Made by a program: the position numbers and the translations under genes | Assembly: GCF_006715725.1 (NCBI RefSeq) | Contig: NZ_VFNU01000001.1 | Span: forward strand, 2,666,001-2,730,000 | DNA: 64,000 nucleotides | Direction of reading: 5' to 3' | Source of the DNA: Nocardioides sp. SLBN-35 | GTDB taxonomy: Bacteria > Actinomycetota > Actinomycetes > Propionibacteriales > Nocardioidaceae | In this document: positions 17,427 to 26,165 of the stretch, piece after piece | Layout: every line of letters begins with the position of its first letter | How positions within the stretch are numbered: the stretch's first letter is position 1 | Notes under the pieces: model-generated | What the model was told of the DNA's origin: nothing | Database searches by the model: none | The model's input: the letters and a program-made list of their open reading frames with translations, nothing else

Positions 17427-18661
17427 TCGCCATGGTGTCCACCGTCCTCAAGCGCATCGACCGGCGCGTGATCGCTCTCGTCGCCGTCGTGCTGCTGCTC
17501 GCCGTGACCATCAACCTGGTCCGTTCGCCCGCCGAGACGAAGACCGTGACCGCGCACTTCCCGCGCGCGGTCAGCGTCTACAAGGGCACCGACGTGCGGA
17601 TCCTCGGCGTCAACGTCGGCAAGGTGACCGCCGTGATCCCCGAGGGCAACTCGGTCCGCGTCGAGATGGAGTACGACGCGTCGTACGAGGTCCCGGCTAA
17701 GGCGCAGGCCGTCATCGTCACGCCCACCCTGGTCGCGGACCGCTTCGTCCAGCTCACCCCGGTCTTCCAGGGCGGCGACGTGATGGCCGACGGCGCCGAC
17801 ATCGCGCTGCCCGAGACGGCCGTGCCGGTCGAGCTCGACCGCATCTACGGCAGCCTGCAGGCGCTGACCCGCGCACTCGGCCCCAACGGCGTCAACGCCG
17901 ACGGCACCCTCGACCACCTGCTGGAGGCCGGTAACAAGGCGTTCAGCGGCCAGGGCGCCAAGGGCAACCAGATGATCCAGGACCTCGCCGACGCGGCGAA
18001 GACCTTCGGCGACGGCGCCGGTCCGCTGTTCGAGTCGGTCACCCAGCTCGCGAAGTTCACCAGCACGCTCGCCCAGAACGACTCGCTGGTCCGGGGCTTC
18101 ATGCAGGACCTCACCGGCGTCTCGGCGATGCTGGCCGACGAGAGCGACGAGCTGCAGAAGGCCGTCGCCGCCGTCGCCAAGGCGGTCGGCAGCGTCAAGG
18201 GCTTCGTCAAGAACAACCGCGACGCCTTCGTCGCCGACATCGCGAAGCTCACCGACGTGATGAGCACCATCGCCTCGGAGAAGGACAACATCCAGACCGC
18301 CGTCGAGGTGGCGCCGGTCGCGATGGGCAACCTGGCGATGGGCTTCGACCACGTCAGCGACAGCCAGAACTCCCGCTTCGCCATCGGCGGCAACGTGTGG
18401 GACGCCGACGGCTTCATCTGCGGCCTCATCCAGCAGCACCCGGCGATGCCGCCGGCGCTCAAGGACACCGCCTGCGAGCTGATCGAGAAGCTCATCGAGC
18501 CGATCGTGACCCAGCTGCCGTGGCTGCCGCCCGGCTACAAGCAGTACCTGCCGAAGCAGGCCGCCTCGAAGAAGGGCATCCAGGTGCCGGAGATCTCCGA
18601 CGTGTCCTACTCGACCGGCGACGACGCGTCCGTCCAGAACCTGCTGGGAGGTGGCTCGTGA
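17423..18661 (+). CDS. mce4D: Mce family protein MceD
   Basis: 412 residues from GTG 17423 overlapping the mceC stop (GTGA); ATG 17432 is an alternative three codons later. A membrane segment at about residues 15-35 has no lipobox, unlike MceD of the first operon. The MCE domain contains VYKGTDVRILGVNVGKV and VADRFVQLTPVF. The C-terminus has paired cysteines (FICGLIQ and TACELI) and a proline-rich end. Predicted subunit of the KstR-regulated importer. Confidence 0.92.
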   Translation: MIAMVSTVLKRIDRRVIALVAVVLLLAVTINLVRSPAETKTVTAHFPRAVSVYKGTDVRILGVNVGKVTAVIPEGNSVRVEMEYDASYEVPAKAQAVIVTPTLVADRFVQLTPVFQGGDVMADGADIALPETAVPVELDRIYGSLQALTRALGPNGVNADGTLDHLLEAGNKAFSGQGAKGNQMIQDLADAAKTFGDGAGPLFESVTQLAKFTSTLAQNDSLVRGFMQDLTGVSAMLADESDELQKAVAAVAKAVGSVKGFVKNNRDAFVADIAKLTDVMSTIASEKDNIQTAVEVAPVAMGNLAMGFDHVSDSQNSRFAIGGNVWDADGFICGLIQQHPAMPPALKDTACELIEKLIEPIVTQLPWLPPGYKQYLPKQAASKKGIQVPEISDVSYSTGDDASVQNLLGGGS

Positions 18662-19998
18662 ACGGCACCCTCCGCCGCGTCCTCGCGCTGCTGCTCGGCA
18701 CCGCCCTGCTCACCGGCTGCAGCAGCTTCGACGGCGCCTACGACCTGCCGCTGCCCGGTCACCCGGTCGACGCCGACGACGCGTTCGAGGTCACGGCGTA
18801 CTTCCACGACGTGCTCAACGTGGTCCCGCGCTCGCCCGTCATGGTCGACGACGTGGTCGTCGGCGAGGTGACCCAGGTCGAGCGGTCCGGCTGGAACGCC
18901 AAGGTCACCCTGCGGGTGCGCAACGACGTCGGGCTGCCGGACAACTCGATCGCCGACATCCGCCAGGTCTCGCTGCTCGGCGAGAAGTACGTCTCGCTGC
19001 AGGCACCCCAGCAGGAGGCGCCGAGCGGGCGCCTCGGCCAGGGCGACGAGATCGCGCTGGCCAAGACCGGCCGCAACCCGGAGGTCGAGGAGGTGCTCGG
19101 CGCGCTGTCCTTCCTGCTCAGCGGTGGCGGCGTCGCGCAGCTCGGCACGATCACCAAGGAGGCCAACCTGGTCATGTCCGGGCGCGAGGACCGCCTGCGG
19201 GCCCTGCTGTCCTCGCTGGACTCGGTGGTCGGGACCATCGACCAGCAGAAGCTCGACATCATCTCGGCGCTCGAGTCGCTCAACAACCTCACCTCGACGC
19301 TGAACGCCGAGAAGAAGACGATCGGCGACGCGCTCGACGCCGTCGGGCCCGCCGTCGACGTGCTGGCCGCCCAGCACGACGAGCTGATCGCGATGCTCGG
19401 CTCGCTCGACAACCTCGGCAAGGTCGGCACCCGCGTGATCAACGCCAGCAAGGAGGACGTGCTCAAGATCCTCGCCGACCTCAGCCCGATCCTGCGTCGG
19501 CTCACCGAGGCCGACGAGCAGCTCGCGCCCGGCCTCAACCTGCTGGTCAGCTTCCCGTTCCCGCAGGCGGCCAACAACATCGTCCAGGGCGACTACGCCG
19601 ACACGATCATCCGCGCCGACCTCAACCTCGAGAACCTCTACAAGACGCTCGGCCTGCCCGAGGTCGAGCTGCCCGACCTCGGCGAGGTCCTCGACTCGGT
19701 CAGCAAGTGCCTCAAGAGCGGCAGCCTGACCAGCGTGTCCTGCCTCAAGGTGCTCAGCGACGTCAACCTGCTCCAGGACCTGCAGACCAAGTGCCAGGAC
19801 CCGAAGATCAGCGGCAGCCCCGTCTGCAAGCTGCTGACCTCGCTGCCGAACCTCGACCTCGGCGGGTTGCTCACCGGCTCCAACGGAGTCCTCGGCCCCG
19901 ACGGCCTGCTCGGCGGACTGCTCAAGGGTCTCACCGGAGCCCAACGGTCGTCGTACCAGACCTCGCCGGAGAACCTGCTGGGCGGGGGACTGGCATGA
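18658..19998 (+). CDS. mce4E: Mce family lipoprotein MceE
   Basis: 446 residues, GTG 18658 overlapping the mceD stop. Signal peptide ends in LLTGC (Cys21), and YDLPLPGHPV follows, the MceE/LprN hallmark. MCE domain with VVPRSPVMVDDVVVGEV and SLLGEKYVSL. A C-terminal region carries four to five cysteines (positions about 360-405: KCLKSGSL, SCLKVLS, KCQDPK, VCKLL) that could form disulfides outside the cell, and a Leu/Gly-rich tail. Lipid-anchored subunit of the tunnel. Confidence 0.92.
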   Translation: MNGTLRRVLALLLGTALLTGCSSFDGAYDLPLPGHPVDADDAFEVTAYFHDVLNVVPRSPVMVDDVVVGEVTQVERSGWNAKVTLRVRNDVGLPDNSIADIRQVSLLGEKYVSLQAPQQEAPSGRLGQGDEIALAKTGRNPEVEEVLGALSFLLSGGGVAQLGTITKEANLVMSGREDRLRALLSSLDSVVGTIDQQKLDIISALESLNNLTSTLNAEKKTIGDALDAVGPAVDVLAAQHDELIAMLGSLDNLGKVGTRVINASKEDVLKILADLSPILRRLTEADEQLAPGLNLLVSFPFPQAANNIVQGDYADTIIRADLNLENLYKTLGLPEVELPDLGEVLDSVSKCLKSGSLTSVSCLKVLSDVNLLQDLQTKCQDPKISGSPVCKLLTSLPNLDLGGLLTGSNGVLGPDGLLGGLLKGLTGAQRSSYQTSPENLLGGGLA

Positions 19999-21266
19999 CC
20001 AGGGGAGTCCGGATCCGGCTGATGGCGTTCGTCGTCCTCAGCGCCGTCGGCATCACCTACATCGCCGCCAGCTATCTCGGCATCATCGACCGGATCACCG
20101 GCCGGGGGATCACCGTCACCGCCAGCCTGCCCGGCTCTGGCGGCCTGTTCGAGGGCAGCGAGGTGACCTACCGCGGTGTGAAGATCGGGCGCGTCGCGAA
20201 GATGGACACCACCGAGAAGGGGGTCGACCTGACCCTCGACCTGGAGGAGAACACCCGACTGCCGCTGGACTCGCGGCTGTTCGTGCACAACCTCTCGGCC
20301 GTCGGCGAGCAGTACCTCGACTTCCAGCCGCCCGACGAGAAGGGCCCGTACGCCGAGGACGGCTCGACCTTCGCCGGCGACGACCAGTCACTGCCCGTCG
20401 ACGAGGGCGACCTGCTCGTCGACCTCAGCCGCTTCGTCGACTCCGTCGACAAGGACAGCCTCGAGAAGGTCGTCAAGGAGCTCGGCACCATGTTCACCGA
20501 CACCGGTGACGACCTGCAGGAGCTGCTCGACGGCGGCTCGGCGTTCATCGCCGAGGCCAACGCCCACACCGACGAGACGATCCAGCTGCTTGACAGCGGC
20601 CTCGCGGTGCTGAAGACCCAGCAGGGCCAGAAGGAGAACATCCGCCGGTTCGCCGACGACCTCAACACGCTCACCACGGCGCTACGCGGCAGCGACGGCA
20701 ACCTGCGCACGGTGCTGAGCGCGACCCCCGGCGCCGCCAGGGCGCTGACCCGGCTGCTCAAGGAGCTCTCGCCGACCGTGCCGGTGCTCCTCGGCGACCT
20801 GGTCACCGTCGACCAGGTGCTGGTCACCGAGCTCGACGGCATCGAGCAGCTGCTCGTCACCTACCCCGTGCTCATCTCCGGCGGCCCGACCGGAAGCACC
20901 GCGGACGGCTGGGGTCACGTCAACCTGCAGTTCGACTACAGCGTGCCGCCGTGCACCCAGGGCTACGTCCCGCCGTCCGAGTGGCGCTCGACCCAGGACC
21001 TGACCGACAAGAAGCCTGCCGACGTCAGCTGCACCGCAGGGGCGCCGTACTCGATGCGCGGCAGCAAGTACGCACCGGCGTACCGCAAGAACCGGGCCTC
21101 GCCCGGTCGCGTCTACAGTGGCACCTACGACCCGTCCACCGGTCAGGTGCCCGGGCTGGTCGACAACCAGGGGACTCCGGTCGAGCTGCGGCAGCCGGAG
21201 GACCTTTCCGTCCTGGGAGGGGATGCGTGGAAGTGGCTGTTGGTCGGTCCGGTGGCGAGCAAGTGA
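19995..21266 (+). CDS. mce4F: Mce family protein MceF
   Basis: 423 residues, ATG 19995 overlapping the mceE stop. Anchor helix at about residues 8-30, MCE domain with GGLFEGSEVTYRGVKIGRV and LSAVGEQYLDFQPP (the latter shared with MceF at 2442-3530). A C-terminal extension of about 90 residues contains two cysteines (VPPCTQGY and VSCTAG) and Tyr/Gly-rich repeats. Last Mce subunit; two Mce-associated genes follow, the first overlapping by 4 bases. Confidence 0.92.
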   Translation: MTRGVRIRLMAFVVLSAVGITYIAASYLGIIDRITGRGITVTASLPGSGGLFEGSEVTYRGVKIGRVAKMDTTEKGVDLTLDLEENTRLPLDSRLFVHNLSAVGEQYLDFQPPDEKGPYAEDGSTFAGDDQSLPVDEGDLLVDLSRFVDSVDKDSLEKVVKELGTMFTDTGDDLQELLDGGSAFIAEANAHTDETIQLLDSGLAVLKTQQGQKENIRRFADDLNTLTTALRGSDGNLRTVLSATPGAARALTRLLKELSPTVPVLLGDLVTVDQVLVTELDGIEQLLVTYPVLISGGPTGSTADGWGHVNLQFDYSVPPCTQGYVPPSEWRSTQDLTDKKPADVSCTAGAPYSMRGSKYAPAYRKNRASPGRVYSGTYDPSTGQVPGLVDNQGTPVELRQPEDLSVLGGDAWKWLLVGPVASK

Positions 21267-21853
21267 GCGTGGACAGGAGCCGGGTCCGTCTCAACATCGC
21301 CCTCTACGCCGCCACGGTGCTGTGCGGGTGCGTGGCTCTGCTGCTGCTCTACCTCCACGTGACCACCTCCGACAACGAGGTCAACGGCACCGACGTCGTC
21401 CCCGGCGCGGGCCAGGACGTCGGCCGCGGCCTCGTCGAGGCGGTCCCGCTCGCTGACGACGCCGAGCAGGAGCGCACCGCCGCGCAGCTCGAGGCCGCGA
21501 GCAAGATGGTCACCGCGTTCGTGAACTTCGACTACCAGGACCCGGCCCGCACCATCGAGGCGGTCAAGTCGATGGCGACCGGCACCTTCCTGTCGCAGTA
21601 CAGCAAGGGCGCCAAGGACCTCGAGAAGCTCGCCACCGAGGCACAGTCGAGCATGGTCGCCGAGGTCGTCTGGACCGGCTTGGTCGCCGGCGACGAGGAC
21701 ACCGCGACGGCCATCGTCGCCACCAGCGGCACGGTGAAGAACAAGACGACGAACTTCCAGCCGGAGGCCCGCAACTACCGCATCCAGCTCGAGCTCGTGC
21801 GGGAGGACGGTCGCTGGTTGACCAAGGACCTCCAGTACGTCGCGCTGGGCTGA
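21263..21853 (+). CDS. Mce-associated membrane protein (first)
   Basis: 196 residues from GTG 21263 overlapping the mceF stop (GTGA). One membrane helix at about residues 10-30 with no lipobox, then a soluble domain of about 150 residues with VNFDYQDPARTIEAVKSMATG and a terminal GRWLTKDLQYVALG. This matches the pattern of proteins encoded after mceF in actinobacterial mce operons (Mas/Mam type), which support Mce complex stability; the fold is NTF2-like by general resemblance. Probably works with the next protein. Confidence 0.8.
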   Translation: MSVDRSRVRLNIALYAATVLCGCVALLLLYLHVTTSDNEVNGTDVVPGAGQDVGRGLVEAVPLADDAEQERTAAQLEAASKMVTAFVNFDYQDPARTIEAVKSMATGTFLSQYSKGAKDLEKLATEAQSSMVAEVVWTGLVAGDEDTATAIVATSGTVKNKTTNFQPEARNYRIQLELVREDGRWLTKDLQYVALG

Positions 21854-21875
21854 CGCTGCGCAGGACGAGGAACAG

Positions 21876-22787
21876 ATGAGCCGCCCCACCCCCCGCAAGC
21901 CCGCCAGCTCGCGCGGCCAGACGCCACGGCCGCGCCGGATCGCCGGTCAGGCCGGAGCCACGCGTTCGGCCGCCGACGACACGAACGACACCCCCGAGGC
22001 GGCCGACACGCCCGTCGACGGAGCTGTCGACGGAGCTGTCGACGGAGCTGTCGACGGAACCGTCGACGGACCCAGTGGGACCGATGTCGTCGACGCGCCC
22101 GCCGGTGCCGGCGTCCTGGCCCGACCGCGGACCACCCGGATCCTGATAGCCGTGCTCGCGCTGGTCACGATCGCGCTGGTCGCCGAGTTCGCGCTGCTCG
22201 TCGTCGACCGGATCGGCGACGACGACAAGGCGTCCGCGCGCGACACCGACGGCGCCGGCAGCCTGGCCGTGCCCAAGGGCCGCCCGGTCGTCGCGTCCGC
22301 GCTGCAGTGGCGCGACGGCGTCGAGGCCGCGGCCAAGGCCGCCCAGGAGCTCGTGTCCGTCGACTACAGCAAGTACGACGACGAGGTGAAGAAGGCGGTC
22401 GCGCTCACCACCTCGCGCTACGAGAAGGACTATCTCAAGACGATCGGGGACGTGAAGGAGCAGGGCATCGCCCAGCAGCTCAAGGTCCAGGCGAGCGTCG
22501 TCGCGCAGGGCGTGGTGCGGGCCAACCGGACCCGGCTCGAGGCGCTGGTCTTCCTCAACCAGGTCGTGGAGCGGGTGCGTGACGGAAAGAAGGAGACCGT
22601 CGTGACGCCCTACCGCGTCCTGGTGACGATGGTCCACACCGACCACGGCTGGCTCGTCGACCGGCTCGACACCGACGACCCGTCCGCGGGGACCAAGCAG
22701 GACACCCCGTCCAGCGGTACGCCGTCGGGTACGCCGAGCAGCGACGCGCCGTCCGAAGACACGCCGACCCAAGACAAGACGAACTAG
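21876..22787 (+). CDS. Mce-associated membrane protein (second) with repeat-rich N-terminus
   Basis: 303 residues. A cytoplasmic N-terminus of about 80 residues is Pro/Arg/Asp-rich and contains four to five VDGA/VDGT/VDGP units from a 12-base tandem repeat. A membrane helix at about 85-108 (ILIAVLALVTIALVAEFALLVV) follows, then an Mce-associated domain of about 150 residues ending in GWLVDRLDT, and a Thr/Ser/Pro-rich tail. Last gene of the mce4-type operon; its TAG stop is the first three bases of the next KstR operator. Function in the complex is inferred from location. Confidence 0.78.
   Translation: MSRPTPRKPASSRGQTPRPRRIAGQAGATRSAADDTNDTPEAADTPVDGAVDGAVDGAVDGTVDGPSGTDVVDAPAGAGVLARPRTTRILIAVLALVTIALVAEFALLVVDRIGDDDKASARDTDGAGSLAVPKGRPVVASALQWRDGVEAAAKAAQELVSVDYSKYDDEVKKAVALTTSRYEKDYLKTIGDVKEQGIAQQLKVQASVVAQGVVRANRTRLEALVFLNQVVERVRDGKKETVVTPYRVLVTMVHTDHGWLVDRLDTDDPSAGTKQDTPSSGTPSGTPSSDAPSEDTPTQDKTN
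22014..22070 (+). repeat. 12-base tandem repeat inside the Mce-associated gene
   Basis: Units GTCGACGGAGCT x3, then GTCGACGGAACC and GTCGACGGA. Each unit adds four residues (VDGx) and contains GTCGAC. Copy number could vary between strains without a frameshift. Confidence 0.85.
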
Positions 22788-22800
22788 AACACGTTACAGT
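22785..22800 (+). promoter_or_regulatory. KstR-type operator overlapping a leaderless -10 box
   Basis: TAGAACACGTTACA (22785-22798) fits TnnAACnnGTTnnA exactly. TACAGT (22795-22800) is the -10 box, 6 bases before GTG 22807. The same 16 bases recur at 37061-37076 with the same spacing. Confidence 0.8.
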
Positions 22801-22806
22801 TCGGTC

Positions 22807-23808
22807 GTGGCCACCCGAGGAGAGAACACCGTGGACTGCGACCTGGTCGTGGTCGGCGCCGGTCCCAGCGGTCTGTTCGCTACCTACTATGCCGGATTCC
22901 GCGGGATGCGGGTGGCACTCGTCGACTCGCTGCCCGAGCTCGGCGGCCAGATCACCGCGATGTACCCGGAGAAGGCGATCCTCGACGTCGCCGGATTCCC
23001 GGACGTCAAGGGCCGCGACCTGGTCGAGGGCCTGGTCGCCCAGGCCCTGACCGCGAAGCCCGAGCAGCTGCTCGGCTGCACCGCCACCGACCTGGTCACC
23101 GACGACGAGGGCCTCACGCTCGCGCTCGACGACGGCACCGCCGTACGCGCGAAGGCGATGGTCATCACCGCCGGCATCGGCAAGTTCAGCCCCCGCCCGC
23201 TCCCGGCCGCCGAGGGCTGGATCGGCCGCGGCGTCGAGTTCTTCGTGCCCGCCTTCGAGCCCTACCGCGACCAGGACGTCGTCATCGTCGGCGGCGGCGA
23301 CAGCGCGTTCGACTGGGCGATCCACCTCGAGCCGATCGCCCGCTCGGTCACCCTCGTCCACCGCCGCGACGCCTTCCGAGCCCACCAGCGCACCGTCGAC
23401 CAGGTCCTCGCGTCCTCGGTCCAGGTCGTCACCAAGGCCGAGGTGGCCGCGCTACGCGACGCCGACGGCGGTACGACGGGCGCGCTGGCCGAGATCGAGC
23501 TGGTCGCCGACGGCGCCACCAAGGTGCTGCCCGCCCAGGCCGTGGTCGCGGCGCTCGGCTTCGTCGCCGACCTCGGCCCGCTCCAGCAGTGGGGCCTGGA
23601 GACCCACCGGCGCCACGTGGTCGTCGACCCCTCGATGCGCACCTCGCTGCCGCGCGTCTTCGCGGCCGGCGACATCACCGAGTACCCCGGCAAGGTCCGG
23701 CTGATCGCCGTCGGGTTCGGCGAGGCCGCGACCGCCGTCAACAACGCGGCGGTCGTGATCGACCCGACCGCCCACGTGTTCCCCGGCCACTCCTCGGAAG
23801 GAAGCTAG
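22807..23808 (+). CDS. Ferredoxin--NADP(+) reductase, thioredoxin-reductase-like
   Basis: 333 residues. FAD-binding GAGPSG at residues 17-22, ELGGQITAMYPEK (FAD contact typical of the YumC/TrxR-like ferredoxin reductases), NAD(P)-binding GGGDSA near residue 162, and FAAGDITEYPGKVRLIAVGFGEAA at the C-terminus. It lacks the CxxC redox pair of true thioredoxin reductases. It should pass electrons from NAD(P)H to the ferredoxin encoded at 24296. GTG 22807 fits the leaderless promoter; GTG 22831 with GAGGAGAG upstream is an alternative start. First gene of a KstR-controlled operon running to 26165, so the electrons probably serve steroid P450 or ring hydroxylase enzymes, which lie outside the window. 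Confidence 0.85.
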   Translation: MATRGENTVDCDLVVVGAGPSGLFATYYAGFRGMRVALVDSLPELGGQITAMYPEKAILDVAGFPDVKGRDLVEGLVAQALTAKPEQLLGCTATDLVTDDEGLTLALDDGTAVRAKAMVITAGIGKFSPRPLPAAEGWIGRGVEFFVPAFEPYRDQDVVIVGGGDSAFDWAIHLEPIARSVTLVHRRDAFRAHQRTVDQVLASSVQVVTKAEVAALRDADGGTTGALAEIELVADGATKVLPAQAVVAALGFVADLGPLQQWGLETHRRHVVVDPSMRTSLPRVFAAGDITEYPGKVRLIAVGFGEAATAVNNAAVVIDPTAHVFPGHSSEGS

Positions 23809-23814
23809 GCACAG

Positions 23815-24282
23815 ATGAGCTCTGGACGCGACAAGGTCAAGCTGAGCGACGAGGAGGTCCAGGCGCTGCTGGGGGAGAACCTCAAGGTGCAGGTCGCGGC
23901 CAACGGCCGCGACGGCTTCCCGCACCTGACGACGCTGTTCTACGTCGTGCGCGACGGCAGGATCGCGTTCTGGACCTACGGCCGCAGCCAGAAGATCCTC
24001 AACCTCGACCGCGACCCACGGGTGAGCGCGCTCGTCGAGGACGGCACCGACTACTTCGAGCTGCGCGGCGTCTCCATCGAGGGCCGTGCGGAGATCGTGC
24101 GCGACCCCGAGGCCATCTTCGAGATCGGCTCGGCCGTCGCGACCCGCATGGTCGGCGCCGACTCGTTCGAGTCGCTGGGGGAGATCGGCATGCAGGCCGT
24201 GCAGAAGCAGGCGACCAAGCGGGTGGGCGTGATCATCCACCCCGAGCGGGTCGCGTCCTGGGACCACCGGAAGATGACCTGA
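23815..24282 (+). CDS. Pyridoxamine-5'-phosphate-oxidase-like (PPOX/FDOR) family protein
   Basis: 155 residues, one split beta-barrel domain. PHLTTLFYVVRDGRIAFWTYGRSQKILNLDRDPRVSALVEDG is the typical flavin/F420-binding half of PPOX-class proteins, and ATRMVG and RVGVIIHPERVASWDHRK close the fold. Such proteins bind FMN, F420 or haem and reduce small hydrophobic compounds; cofactor and substrate cannot be told from sequence. It is 6 bases downstream of the ferredoxin reductase and 13 bases before the ferredoxin, so it belongs to the redox module of this operon. Confidence 0.8.
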   Translation: MSSGRDKVKLSDEEVQALLGENLKVQVAANGRDGFPHLTTLFYVVRDGRIAFWTYGRSQKILNLDRDPRVSALVEDGTDYFELRGVSIEGRAEIVRDPEAIFEIGSAVATRMVGADSFESLGEIGMQAVQKQATKRVGVIIHPERVASWDHRKMT

Positions 24283-24295
24283 GAGGGATGAACCG

Positions 24296-24496
24296 ATGAA
24301 GATCAAGGTCGACTTCGACCTGTGCGAGTCCAACGGCCTGTGCGAGGCGATGGCTCCCGAGGTGTTCGAGCTGGACGACGACGACTTCCTCCAGCTGCAC
24401 ACCGAGCAGACCACCGACGAGAACATCGAGAACGTCAAGCGCGCCGTCGCGGCCTGCCCGCGCGCCGCCATCACCCTCGTGGAGGACGACGCGTGA
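24296..24496 (+). CDS. Small ferredoxin with three cluster cysteines
   Basis: 66 residues. Cys10, Cys16 and Cys54-Pro form the pattern C-x2-N-x2-C ... CP: the second ligand of a standard [4Fe-4S] site is replaced by Asn13. Acidic overall. Such three-cysteine ferredoxins carry [3Fe-4S] (or labile [4Fe-4S]) clusters and feed cytochromes P450; FdxD, encoded beside hsd4A in the mycobacterial mce4 locus, is the likely counterpart. Its stop overlaps the start of the SDR (GTGA), and the reductase is two genes upstream, giving a complete electron chain in one operon. Confidence 0.88.
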   Translation: MKIKVDFDLCESNGLCEAMAPEVFELDDDDFLQLHTEQTTDENIENVKRAVAACPRAAITLVEDDA

Positions 24497-25407
24497 GCAG
24501 CAGCACCGCCAGCACCAGCCTCGACGGCAAGGTCGCCGTCGTCACCGGTGCCGGCGCCGGTCTCGGCCGCGCCGAGGCGGTCGCCCTGGCCCGCGCCGGC
24601 GCGCGGGTCGTCATCAACGACCTGCCCGGCGCCGGTGACGAGGCCGCGGAGGAGATCCGCGCCTTCGGCGGCGAGGCGCTCGTCGTACCCGGTGACGTGA
24701 GCCGGCGCGAGACGGCCGACGCGATGATGACGGCCGCCGTCGAGCAGCTCGGCGGACTCGACATCGTGGTCAACAACGCCGGGATGACCCGCGACAAGAT
24801 GCTCTTCAACCTGGGCGACGACGAGTGGGACGCGGTCATCGCGGTCCACCTGCGCGGCCACTTCCTCCTCTCGCGCAACGCGGCGGCCTACTGGCGCGGC
24901 AAGGCCAAGGAGAGCGAGTCCGGCACCGTCTACGGCAGCATCGTCAACACCGCTTCCGAGGCCTTCCTCGGCGGCTCCCCGGGCCAGGCCAACTACGCCG
25001 CCGCGAAGGCCGGTATCGCCGCGCTGACCCTGTCCAGCGCCCGCGGCCTGTCCCGCATCGGCGTGCGCGCCAACGCGATCTGCCCGCGCGCCCGCACCGC
25101 GATGACCGCCGAGGTCTTCGGCGAGGACCGGTCCGGCAAGGCCGTCGACCCGTACTCGCCCGAGCACGTCGCGCCCGTCGTCGCATACCTCGCCTCGCCG
25201 GCCGCCGAGCGGATCACCGGCCAGGTCATGGTCGTGTACGGCGGCATGGTGGCGGTCGTCGCGGCGCCGGTCGTCGAGGAGCGCTTCGACGCCTCCGGCG
25301 ACCTATGGACCGCCGACGACCTCGACAAGCAGCTGGGCGGCTTCTTCGCCGGCCGCGACCCGCACGTCGGCTTCGCCGCCGACTCGATCATGAAGCTGAC
25401 GGTGTGA
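24493..25407 (+). CDS. hsd4A: SDR, probable 17-beta-hydroxysteroid dehydrogenase / hydroxyacyl-CoA dehydrogenase (Hsd4A-like)
   Basis: 304 residues from GTG 24493. Rossmann TGAGAGLGRAEAVALARAGARVVINDLP is typical of the MFE-2/Hsd4A subgroup, then NNAGMTRDKMLFNL and catalytic Tyr-Lys in NYAAAKAG. A C-terminal part of about 50 residues (ASGDLWTADDLDKQLGGFF) goes beyond a minimal SDR. In mycobacteria and rhodococci the gene next to fdxD and the mce4 operon encodes Hsd4A, which oxidises the 22-hydroxy group of sterol side-chain CoA esters and steroid 17-hydroxyls. The neighbour relation to the ferredoxin is the same here. Assignment is by motif and context. Confidence 0.75.
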   Translation: MSSSTASTSLDGKVAVVTGAGAGLGRAEAVALARAGARVVINDLPGAGDEAAEEIRAFGGEALVVPGDVSRRETADAMMTAAVEQLGGLDIVVNNAGMTRDKMLFNLGDDEWDAVIAVHLRGHFLLSRNAAAYWRGKAKESESGTVYGSIVNTASEAFLGGSPGQANYAAAKAGIAALTLSSARGLSRIGVRANAICPRARTAMTAEVFGEDRSGKAVDPYSPEHVAPVVAYLASPAAERITGQVMVVYGGMVAVVAAPVVEERFDASGDLWTADDLDKQLGGFFAGRDPHVGFAADSIMKLTV

Positions 25408-25409
25408 GC

Positions 25410-26165
25410 ATGGGGCGATTGGAGGACAAGGTCGCGATCGTCACCGGCGGCGCGATGGGCCAGGGTGCCGAGATCGCCCGGGCGTACGTCGCCGAGGGCG
25501 CGCGGGTGGTCATCGCCGACGTCGCCAAGGAGCAGGGCCAGGCGCTGGCCGACGAGCTGGGGGATGCTGCCCGCTTCGTGCACCACGACGTCAGTGACGC
25601 CGCGTCCTGGGCGAGCCTGGTCGAGGACGCCAACGCCCGCTTCGGGCCGGTCGACGTGCTGGCCAACAACGCCGGCATCCTGCGCTTCGGCGACATCGAG
25701 CGGATGCCCGCAGAGGAGGTCGAGCTGCTCTGGCGGGTCAACCAGCTCGGCGTCTTCCTCGGCATGCAGGCGGTCAGCCGGACGATGCGCAAGAACGGCG
25801 GCGGCTCGATCATCAACGCCTCGTCGGTCGAGGGCCTGGCCGGCATGCCGTCGTGCACGGCGTACGCCGCCACCAAGTGGGCGATCCGGGGCATGACCAA
25901 GTGCGCGGCGATGGAGCTCGGCCCCAAGGGGATCCGGGTCAACTCGGTGCACCCCGGGATGATCGACACCCCGATGACGCGGGTGCACGGCGGCGACGCC
26001 GCGATGGAGTACGGCGCCAGCAAGGTGCCGCTGCGCCGGGTCGGCACGCCCGAGGACATCGCCCCGGTCTACGTCTTCCTCGCGAGCGACGAGTCGTCGT
26101 ACATCAACGGTGCCGAGATCGCGGTCGACGGCGGCGTGACGAGCACGCACGCCTTCGGTGCCTGA
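25410..26165 (+). CDS. SDR, 3-alpha/20-beta-hydroxysteroid-dehydrogenase-like
   Basis: 251 residues, ATG 25410 two bases after the upstream stop. Classical SDR: TGGAMGQGAEIARAYVAEG, NNAGI, catalytic SSVEGLAG serine, YAATK (Tyr/Lys), and CPEHPGM-like VHPGMIDTPM. The pattern resembles bacterial 3-alpha,20-beta-hydroxysteroid dehydrogenases (FabG3 group). It is last in the operon with the Hsd4A-like gene and converges directly on kstR, so a steroid alcohol is the likely substrate. A different secondary alcohol cannot be excluded. Confidence 0.75.
   Translation: MGRLEDKVAIVTGGAMGQGAEIARAYVAEGARVVIADVAKEQGQALADELGDAARFVHHDVSDAASWASLVEDANARFGPVDVLANNAGILRFGDIERMPAEEVELLWRVNQLGVFLGMQAVSRTMRKNGGGSIINASSVEGLAGMPSCTAYAATKWAIRGMTKCAAMELGPKGIRVNSVHPGMIDTPMTRVHGGDAAMEYGASKVPLRRVGTPEDIAPVYVFLASDESSYINGAEIAVDGGVTSTHAFGA

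Noticed and set aside
22831..23808. Later start (GTG 22831) for the ferredoxin reductase
   Set aside because: GAGGAGAG upstream makes it possible, but GTG 22807 lies exactly 6 bases after the -10 box, as in the twin promoter at 37061-37083. Left as an alternative in the entry.
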